Assembly: GCF_016055185.1 (NCBI RefSeq)
Contig: NZ_JAECVR010000017.1
Location: forward strand, 1 to 64,000
Length of the DNA: 64,000 nucleotides
Source: Paenactinomyces guangxiensis
Lineage (GTDB): Bacteria > Bacillota > Bacilli > Thermoactinomycetales > Thermoactinomycetaceae
Reading direction: 5' to 3'
Positions within the stretch are counted from its first letter, which is position 1; every line of letters starts with the position of its first letter. The position numbers and the translations under genes were made by a program. The notes under the pieces are model-generated. The model saw nothing but the letters and a program-made list of their open reading frames with translations. It did no database searches and was not told where the DNA came from. Of the stretch, positions 58,098 to 64,000 are shown one piece after another.

Positions 58098-58595
58098 TTA
58101 TTTTTCTATCGAATAGATCACAACTGGGATAGATTGAAACAACGTTTCCTTTTCTTTGCTCATGCCGATTTTTTCTGCTACCTTGATGGATGCCAGATGA
58201 TCCGGTTGAATGATACAGACTAATCTTTTTATTTTTAACTTTGTAAAGGCATAATCACGAAAAGCAGCTGCCGCTTCACTTGCATAACCTTGCCCCCAGT
58301 ATTTCTTTGCCAACCAGTAGCCGATCTCCCACTCCATTTTCCCATCTACTTCTTGGGGAACAATCCCGGCATGTCCCAGGTATTCACCTGTCTGTTTTAG
58401 TACAGCCAGATGCAATCCAAACCCTTGCCCTCTTTTCTCCACCCAACGTGAGAAAATTTCCTGTATCTCCGCTTTCGTTTTTATTTTTCCGTCTCCAATA
58501 TAACGAACTACTTCAGGGTCTCTCCACAGCGATATGACAAAATCCAAATCCCCGGATTGATAAGGACGAAAGTATATTCTCTCGGTTTCAAGCAT
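58098..58595 (-). CDS. GNAT-family N-acetyltransferase (RimJ/RimL type)
   Basis: A 165-residue acetyltransferase. The N-terminus LETERIYFRPYQSGDLDFV, the core WEIGYWLAKKYWGQGYASEA (acetyl-CoA loop near residue 95) and the segment VCIIQPDHLASIKVAEKIGM are typical of the RimJ/RimL group, which acetylate ribosomal proteins, amino acids or antibiotics. The start was set at ATG 58595 behind GGAGGAAAG. The open frame upstream runs through the leader repeat at 58629-58722. The substrate is unknown. Confidence 0.9.
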   Translation of the reverse strand: MLETERIYFRPYQSGDLDFVISLWRDPEVVRYIGDGKIKTKAEIQEIFSRWVEKRGQGFGLHLAVLKQTGEYLGHAGIVPQEVDGKMEWEIGYWLAKKYWGQGYASEAAAAFRDYAFTKLKIKRLVCIIQPDHLASIKVAEKIGMSKEKETLFQSIPVVIYSIEK

Positions 58596-58628
58596 GTTCT
58601 TTCCTCCAACTCGAAGATTGCTCTTTAA

Positions 58629-58722
58629 ACAGACAACCCTCATGACTTGCCGGCACAACCTTGGGATGAAAGTTTGAATCATGCCGGGGAAGCAGAATTC
58701 CGGGGAGCGACCTATCTTTTCG
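58629..58722 (-). repeat. Leader repeat copy B, upstream of the GNAT gene
   Basis: Read on the minus strand this matches 24215-24313, with GAATTCTGCTTCCCCGGCATG, TTCAAACTTTCAT and CAAGTCATGAGG. It ends about 35 bases before the GNAT start and has the same orientation as that gene. Its frame encodes MIQTFIPRLCRQVMRVVCL, close to VQTFMPELCGQVIRLSCI in copy A. Confidence 0.7.
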
Positions 58723-58741
58723 CAGCCTCCAGAACTGTCAT

Positions 58742-58780
58742 AAAAAAACCCGGCATCCAGGAACCCTGTGGGAATACTGG
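58742..58780 (-). terminator. Possible terminator after the NagZ-like gene
   Basis: On the minus strand CCAG...CTGG and CCC...GGG pairings are followed by CCGGG and seven T bases, about 30 bases past the stop at 58807. The stem is imperfect. Confidence 0.5.
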
Positions 58781-58806
58781 ATTTTATTTAGATTCACCTT
58801 TATATT

Positions 58807-60555
58807 TTAGTAGCTTAACCCATGTCCAAACGAATACAGACCTTCGATCGACACAGGCAATTTTCCACCCGGCTGGGCTCCGTAAAGAACTTCTGCGGCG
58901 GCCCGCAACATCGTCGGGTTGGCTGTTTGCCAGCGGTCAATCGCATAAGTACTCATAAAAGCCTTTACTTCAGGGACATATTTGATGTCGTAGGGCAATC
59001 CAATCGCCACTACAGCGACAGGTTTATTCAGTTGATTCAAAGCCTTGATCAATTTGACCTGTCCCTCGGGCAAGACGCTTTGTGAATAACTGGCAACAAC
59101 GATTTGGTCTGCATTTTCAGCCAGCTTAACCGCAGCCGCAATTTCCGGGTCCGTCGGATTTGCCGAAGATGCTTGCCATGTTGTCACCTGATTCCCGCTC
59201 ACTTGTTCAATGGATGAGGCGAGCGTGTTCACATGGTGGACTCCGGCCACAAAAGTGGTTCCTTGATTCTTGGCCAAAGGCAGAACCGCGTTCTTATTTT
59301 TCACCAGTGTAACAGACCGCTTACCGATCTCATTGGCCGCTTGTTTAAACTTTTCTTGACCGATCACTTTCTCCGCTTTGTCCGGGTTTACATAGCGCCG
59401 GTGATCCAAATGATATTTATATTTTGCTTTTAAAACACGCTTGACAGATTGATTAAGGTGTTGTTTGGACAACTTCCCTGTTTTGGCGGCATCGATCAGA
59501 GCGTTGTATGTCTCTTGTTGATCCTTTACTCTGTTGGCCACCATCACTACATCTGCACCAGCTTGAATAGCCATCACTGTCGCTTCACCCATTCCCCAGT
59601 TTTTGGAGATGGCATCCATCCACATCGCGTCGGTCACAATGAGACCATTATAACCCAATTTCCCCCTTAAATATCCATCCAGCACTTTGGGTGATAAGGT
59701 TGCCGGCAAGTCGGGGTCAAGTGCCTTTACGATAATATGGGCCGTCATGATGGAGTCTGTTCCTGCCTTTATGGCCGCTGTAAATGGTGGCAGGTGGACC
59801 TTTTCCAGTGTATTCAAGTCATAGGCCACTGTTGGCAAACCCAGATGAGAATCGACGCTGGTATCGCCGTGGCCGGGGAAATGTTTGGCGGAGGCAATCA
59901 CGCCTTCCTTCTGATATGCTTTTACTTGGGCTGTCGTCATCTCGGAAACCAGTTCCGTGTTCTCTCCAAATGAACGAACCCCGATCACCGGGTTGGCGGG
60001 ATTGGTATTTACATCGGCAACCGGAGCAAAGTTCCAGTTAAATCCGACAGCTCGGGCTTCTTTGGCCGTAATCCGCGCAGACAGACCCGCAAGAGGCGGT
60101 TGATTTGTTGCAGCAATACCCATCAGTCGGGGGAAGGTTGTTGCATGGTCCGGCATCCGCTGTGCCGCACCGTACTCCAAATCCGCAGAGACCAGAAGCG
60201 GAATTCCCAGACGTGTATCTTCCGCCCATTTTTGCAATTGATTGATGTATTCTGCCGTTGCTTTGGGGCTTCTTTTTCCGTAAAGAATCACAGATCCGAC
60301 TTTATAGTTCTGAATCGCGGCCCGGGTCATTTCAGATGGCTGTCCATCCGGCTGGTCAGTGGTCGTAATCATCATTAATTGACCTACTTTTTCTTCATCA
60401 GTCATCTTTGACAACATACGTTCAATCTTTGTCTCCAATTTTTTTTCTCCACCGGCCACAGTTGCCTGGGCAAATACGGGAGGTCTGATAATAGTGAATA
60501 GGGCGAATAGGGAAACAATTGCAACCAGTCCTGATAGCCTCCATCGTTTTTCCAT
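58807..60555 (-). CDS. nagZ: Exported beta-N-acetylglucosaminidase, GH3 family
   Basis: A roughly 582-residue glycoside hydrolase 3 enzyme. The N-terminal signal peptide (LVAIVSLFALFTIIRPPVFAQA) directs export. The catalytic domain shows KHFPGHGDTSVDSHLGLP near residue 225, the NagZ loop that carries the acid/base His, and the nucleophile Asp in VTDAMWMDAI near 310. A C-terminal GH3 domain (about 400-580) follows, as in B. subtilis NagZ (YbbD). It removes GlcNAc from muropeptides during cell-wall turnover. The start is ATG 60555 or the ATG three codons before it; AAAGGG spacing favours 60555. Confidence 0.93.
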   Translation of the reverse strand: MEKRWRLSGLVAIVSLFALFTIIRPPVFAQATVAGGEKKLETKIERMLSKMTDEEKVGQLMMITTTDQPDGQPSEMTRAAIQNYKVGSVILYGKRSPKATAEYINQLQKWAEDTRLGIPLLVSADLEYGAAQRMPDHATTFPRLMGIAATNQPPLAGLSARITAKEARAVGFNWNFAPVADVNTNPANPVIGVRSFGENTELVSEMTTAQVKAYQKEGVIASAKHFPGHGDTSVDSHLGLPTVAYDLNTLEKVHLPPFTAAIKAGTDSIMTAHIIVKALDPDLPATLSPKVLDGYLRGKLGYNGLIVTDAMWMDAISKNWGMGEATVMAIQAGADVVMVANRVKDQQETYNALIDAAKTGKLSKQHLNQSVKRVLKAKYKYHLDHRRYVNPDKAEKVIGQEKFKQAANEIGKRSVTLVKNKNAVLPLAKNQGTTFVAGVHHVNTLASSIEQVSGNQVTTWQASSANPTDPEIAAAVKLAENADQIVVASYSQSVLPEGQVKLIKALNQLNKPVAVVAIGLPYDIKYVPEVKAFMSTYAIDRWQTANPTMLRAAAEVLYGAQPGGKLPVSIEGLYSFGHGLSY

Positions 60556-60642
60556 CTTTCCCATCCCTTTCTCTGTAAAATTAGAGCCGTTTAATATTTC
60601 GTTATGAAATAATTTTATCCTTCTTAGTATTTAAAATCATAC

Positions 60643-60668
60643 AAAAAAGCGCCGATAAGGGCGCTTAT
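60643..60668 (-). terminator. Terminator after apt
   Basis: On the minus strand AAGCGCC-CTTAT-CGGCGCTT is followed by a T-run, 15 bases past the apt stop. Confidence 0.88.
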
Positions 60669-60682
60669 CATTGTGTGATGCA

Positions 60683-61195
60683 TCAATATTGAACCAGTGA
60701 AACAATATCCAGTTCCTTTAATTTATCGCGGCCATTGAGATAGGTTAATTCAATCAAAAAAGCAAGCCCGATGGGTTGCCCCCCTAACTGCCGGACTAGA
60801 TCAAGAGTAGCGGAAATCGTACCGCCGGTTGCCAAAAGGTCATCGGCGATTAATACTTTTTGCCCCGGTTGTATGGCATCTTTGTGAATGGCGAGAGCAT
60901 CTTTGCCGTATTCCAAACTATAGTTGGCTTCAACGGTTTCAGCCGGCAATTTACCCGCTTTGCGCACAGGGACAAAGCCAATTTCCAGAGCATAGGCTAA
61001 TGGTGCTCCCACCACGAATCCTCTTGCTTCCGGCCCGACAATCACATCTATTTGCTTACCCTTCAGCTGGTCTGCCAGTTGATTGATCGCCGCCTTATAA
61101 GATGGCCCATCTTTTAATAGTGTAGTAATATCTTTAAACCGAATTCCCGGATGCGGAAAATCTGGAATCACCCGAATCTTCTCTTTGAAGTCCAT
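60683..61195 (-). CDS. apt: Adenine phosphoribosyltransferase
   Basis: A 170-residue purine-salvage enzyme forming AMP from adenine and PRPP. The PRPP-binding loop [18 protein letters not shown] is near residue 115, and [17 protein letters not shown] is at the N-terminus. ATG 61195 has an ideal TTAGGAGG Shine-Dalgarno sequence. The start overlaps the end of recJ by 62 bases, which is unusual. The recJ-apt order is the common Bacillus arrangement; relA, which often follows, is absent here. Confidence 0.96.
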   Translation of the reverse strand: MDFKEKIRVIPDFPHPGIRFKDITTLLKDGPSYKAAINQLADQLKGKQIDVIVGPEARGFVVGAPLAYALEIGFVPVRKAGKLPAETVEANYSLEYGKDALAIHKDAIQPGQKVLIADDLLATGGTISATLDLVRQLGGQPIGLAFLIELTYLNGRDKLKELDIVSLVQY

Positions 61196-63560
61196 TATTT
61201 TTTCCTCCTAAGTGCCATTTAAACTTGACGTTTGTCAACAGATAATTGCAAAGTTCCCGATACGAAGAGTAAACGAGTGTCTGCAATACTTGTTCCCTGG
61301 CTAACTGACGCTGGTATAACTTCGATTCAGTCAACGCTTTTTTAATTGGATGAGGATCAACATGAATAAGGCCTTGTTCGATTCTTAAGAACCCTAACTC
61401 CTCAAACACATGAATCATAAAGGAAAGCGGTCTCTTTTGCAATCCCGTTACCCGCATTAATGACGGCATATGCCGGCTGATGGAAATAGTCCCTTTTCCC
61501 GCCAGCGCTTGATATAATCGTTTAAATTGTTCACGAGTCGGCACTTTCACCAATAAATCATCAAAATCGGCGTCCCCGTAGATAAAGTACAGACGCTCCG
61601 CTTCCCGGCAATAGCTTAACCCCCGAATAAACAGTTCCATCGATGGCGGAGGATCCACGAAGACAAAATTCTTTGCCTCTCTCGCTTTTTCCTCCCATCT
61701 GTCTATCTCCAAGTCCTCCCAAAAAATAACGCGATTTGGCCCTTTTTCAGCAATCAACTGTGGCTGGGAACAAGATTTTGCACAGATAAAGCGATAACTT
61801 TCCTCTTCGATCCCGGATAACCATTCCAACTGTACACGGTTGCTGCGCCAATCGAACACTTGCAAGTGAGGGATCGAGAGATCACGAATTAGCAGTTGCG
61901 GTGTTCGCTTTCCATTCCATTCATTCATCTGCAATTCGCCTAACAATTGGACTTTAGCATAGGGAGCCATCTCCTGTGCAAGATCGGCTAAACGGAAACC
62001 TACTGCATCCATATGGTGCCCCCCTGCCTCTAAATACAACTTTAAATGCTGTTTCTGCTGTCCAATCAATTGCACGCGGGTGATATTGGCTTCACGAACA
62101 ACAAATAAGGGCGTCGGGTTGCCCATCCCGTACGGGGCGAGTGCTTGCAACTGGTCAATGAGTTGCGGCTGGATCTGGTCTAACGTTAGCTCTTCTTCCG
62201 GCACAGTCAGCGGGGTATAATCCTCAGGAGCAAGCCATTCTTTTGCCAGTGCAGTCAATCGGTCATGAAAGGATGGGAGGTGGTCTGTTGGCAAGGTCAT
62301 TCCCGCCGCCATGTAGTGGCCTCCGTAATGGGGCAACAGATCCCGGCAAGCAGTTAATGCCTTATACATATCAAACCCGGCAATACTACGCGCCGATCCT
62401 TTTGCCATTTTACTTTCCTCGTCCACCCCAAGCACAATGACCGGGCGATAATATTTTTCTACTAAACGTGAGGCAACAATGCCGATTACTCCGACATTCC
62501 ATCCCTCTTTGGCCACAACGATGACATGACGGTGGCGTTCAGGAGAGGCCTCTACTTCAGCCACTGCTTCTTCGGCCATCTCCTCCACGAGCTGCTGCCG
62601 TTCACGATTCATCAGATTGAGCTCTTCCGCGATAAGGCGGGCCTGTTCCCAATTTTTTGTAACAAGTAAGTCAACAGCCTGATTAGCGGAATCCAAACGA
62701 CCACTCGCATTAATCCGTGGACCGAGAGAAAATCCAACATGGCCTGCTGAAACATCCTGATCGATCCCGGACACTTCCAGGAGGGCAGCAATCCCGACAT
62801 GCTCCCGTAAATTCATCCTCTTTAAGCCGTATGTAGCAAAAACGCGATTCTCATCCACAAGTGGAACAAGGTCAGCAATCGTCCCCAGCGCAACGATTTC
62901 CAGCAATTCCTCTGGCACCCGGCCCAATAAAGCGGTTGCCAGTTTAAATGCAACTCCGACTCCGGCCAATTTGTCAAAAGGGTAAGAGCAAGCCGGTTTT
63001 TTGGGGTTGATTACCGCCAGGGCGTCCGGCAGGGTTTCCGGCGGTTCATGGTGATCAGTAATAATCAGGTCCAATCCCAGCTCTTTTGCGAATCCGGCTT
63101 CCATGACGGCACTGATTCCGGTGTCGACGGATATAATCAGCTGAAATCCGCGCTCCTTGGCCAACTGCAGTGCCTCTTTATTGATACCGTAGCCTTCACG
63201 AAAGCGATTCGGAATATAGTAATCCACATCTGCCCCTAATTGCCGTAAAACCATAATCATTAAACTGGTACTACTGACACCGTCAGCGTCATAATCCCCG
63301 TATACGAGAATCTTTTCCCCCTGCCGGATCGCACGGTGGATTCGCTCAACAGCTTCATGCATCCCGTCAAGTAAAAAGGGGTCATACAAATCATCCAGAC
63401 GGGGGTTTAAAAATCGCTTTGCTTGCACTGCATCATCGATTTCCCTCCGGATCAACATTCGGGCAACCGTAGGGTGAATGTTTAACTCTTTACTTAACTT
63501 CCGGCACCGGTCCGGGTCGATCTGCGCCGGTTGCCACCGGGTTTTTGAACGTAACATCAT
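61134..63560 (-). CDS. recJ: Single-stranded-DNA-specific exonuclease RecJ
   Basis: An 808-residue 5'-3' single-strand exonuclease for recombination and repair. DHH-family motifs are [16 protein letters not shown] near residue 80, ISVDTGI near 130, [11 protein letters not shown] near 150, and the DHHA1 segment [20 protein letters not shown] near 400. The start was placed at ATG 63560 behind AGGTGA. The last 20 or so residues ([20 protein letters not shown]) are read from the apt ribosome binding site and start region in another frame, which suggests the ancestral stop codon was lost. Confidence 0.95.
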   Translation of the reverse strand: MMLRSKTRWQPAQIDPDRCRKLSKELNIHPTVARMLIRREIDDAVQAKRFLNPRLDDLYDPFLLDGMHEAVERIHRAIRQGEKILVYGDYDADGVSSTSLMIMVLRQLGADVDYYIPNRFREGYGINKEALQLAKERGFQLIISVDTGISAVMEAGFAKELGLDLIITDHHEPPETLPDALAVINPKKPACSYPFDKLAGVGVAFKLATALLGRVPEELLEIVALGTIADLVPLVDENRVFATYGLKRMNLREHVGIAALLEVSGIDQDVSAGHVGFSLGPRINASGRLDSANQAVDLLVTKNWEQARLIAEELNLMNRERQQLVEEMAEEAVAEVEASPERHRHVIVVAKEGWNVGVIGIVASRLVEKYYRPVIVLGVDEESKMAKGSARSIAGFDMYKALTACRDLLPHYGGHYMAAGMTLPTDHLPSFHDRLTALAKEWLAPEDYTPLTVPEEELTLDQIQPQLIDQLQALAPYGMGNPTPLFVVREANITRVQLIGQQKQHLKLYLEAGGHHMDAVGFRLADLAQEMAPYAKVQLLGELQMNEWNGKRTPQLLIRDLSIPHLQVFDWRSNRVQLEWLSGIEEESYRFICAKSCSQPQLIAEKGPNRVIFWEDLEIDRWEEKAREAKNFVFVDPPPSMELFIRGLSYCREAERLYFIYGDADFDDLLVKVPTREQFKRLYQALAGKGTISISRHMPSLMRVTGLQKRPLSFMIHVFEELGFLRIEQGLIHVDPHPIKKALTESKLYQRQLAREQVLQTLVYSSYRELCNYLLTNVKFKWHLGGKNNGLQREDSGDSRFSASGNSV

Positions 63561-63617
63561 CCGTTCACCTCGCTTTGCGTTTACCATTATAGCACAAAGC
63601 AAGTCTCCTACATTACC

Positions 63618-64000
63618 TTATGTAGTACCGGAATCGTAAGGGTTAATATGAACAAGCACATTGGAAACATGCGGGAATTTTCCCATCAAAGTTTTTTTCA
63701 CATTTTTTCCGATTCGATGCCCTTCTTCTACAGTGATATGGGGATCAACGGCGATTCGGATATCCACAATTACATAATGACCATGCTGCCTTGCTAATAA
63801 CTCATCTACCTTGATCACCCCGTTTACCTGTGCCGCAGTCTCCAGCAGATCTCTGGATTCCTCCGCATTGAGTACACGATCCAGCGCATCACCAATCGAT
63901 TCCCTGGCCAGCCGGTAAGCCATAAATAAAACAAAGATTGAGACTCCAATTCCGGCCACCGGATCAAGATAGACTAGCTCAGGAACTCCGATATAGCCTC
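63618..64000 (-). CDS. Cation diffusion facilitator transporter, C-terminal part (partial)
   Basis: The right window edge cuts the 5' end; about 127 residues are visible. They include the end of the membrane domain (GYIGVPELVYLDPVAGIGVS and the helix FVLFMAYRLA) and the cytoplasmic dimerisation domain (HYVIVDIRIAVDPHITVEEG and HVSNVLVHINPY). CDF proteins export Zn2+, Mn2+, Fe2+ or Co2+ by proton exchange. The metal-binding helices lie outside the window, so the metal cannot be judged. It ends 57 bases before the recJ start. Confidence 0.9.
   Translation of the reverse strand, partial: GYIGVPELVYLDPVAGIGVSIFVLFMAYRLARESIGDALDRVLNAEESRDLLETAAQVNGVIKVDELLARQHGHYVIVDIRIAVDPHITVEEGHRIGKNVKKTLMGKFPHVSNVLVHINPYDSGTT

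Noticed and set aside
1..64000. CRISPR arrays, tRNA or rRNA genes, prophage and intact transposons
   Set aside because: No regularly spaced repeats, cloverleaf-like sequences, rRNA cores, integrases or transposases were recognised on either strand.

Overview
The window comes from a Gram-positive, low-to-mid G+C Firmicute of Bacillus-like gene content. Evidence: split glycine decarboxylase genes behind a tandem glycine riboswitch with divergent yqhH-yqhG, a YheI/YheH (BmrC/BmrD)-type ABC exporter pair, a SipS-type signal peptidase, strong GGAGG ribosome binding sites, and GTG/TTG starts. Together with the large NRPS operon this would suit Thermoactinomycetaceae or a related Bacillales family. 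That placement is inference; no rRNA gene is present. No tRNA, rRNA, CRISPR array, intact transposase or phage gene was found.

1-16.9 kb (minus strand): a non-ribosomal peptide synthetase operon of at least three genes read right to left. NRPS A is C*-A(Leu)-T-C-A(Leu)-T-E, NRPS B is C-A(x)-T-C-A(x)-T-E, and NRPS C is C-A..., cut by the window edge. The C-terminal tails of A and B and the N-termini of B and C look like matching docking (COM) sequences, so the predicted order is Leu, D-Leu, X, D-X, then more residues outside the window. The first C domain of A has lost its catalytic motif. The two A domains of B carry an almost identical 1.2 kb stretch.

17.4-28.4 kb: a FadH-like reductase, an Ldh_2-family dehydrogenase, the gcvT-gcvPA-gcvPB operon behind a tandem glycine riboswitch, divergent yqhH-yqhG, and an amino-acid permease. 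28.5-29.6 kb: a nucleotidyltransferase-like protein and an XRE regulator that resemble a toxin-antitoxin pair. 29.6-37.9 kb: a polar amino-acid (cystine-type) ABC transporter with its binding protein encoded about 5 kb away, a cyclase-family hydrolase downstream of zwf, divergent gnd, an omega-amidase-like nitrilase, and a small unknown protein.

38.3-48.3 kb: dNTP triphosphohydrolase, a sugar-dehydrogenase-like lipoprotein, the BmrC/BmrD-like exporter preceded by a leader ORF and a terminator/antiterminator, a decayed VOC (glyoxalase) gene, a LysR regulator divergent from a YjeH-type exporter, and a free-standing Pnkp-type kinase domain. 48.6-64 kb: typA with an unusual start-site hairpin, flavin reductase plus homogentisate dioxygenase, a zinc-ribbon protein, signal peptidase I, azoreductase, a beta-helix protein fused to a degenerate AAA+ domain, a 44-residue CxxC protein with its own promoter and terminator, a GNAT acetyltransferase, a secreted NagZ-type GH3 enzyme, apt overlapping recJ, and the end of a cation diffusion facilitator.

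The most interesting items are the NRPS line with its relic starter C domain, the exporter attenuator, the nucleotidyltransferase-XRE pair, the beta-helix/pseudo-AAA protein, and a leader repeat shared by two unrelated genes.
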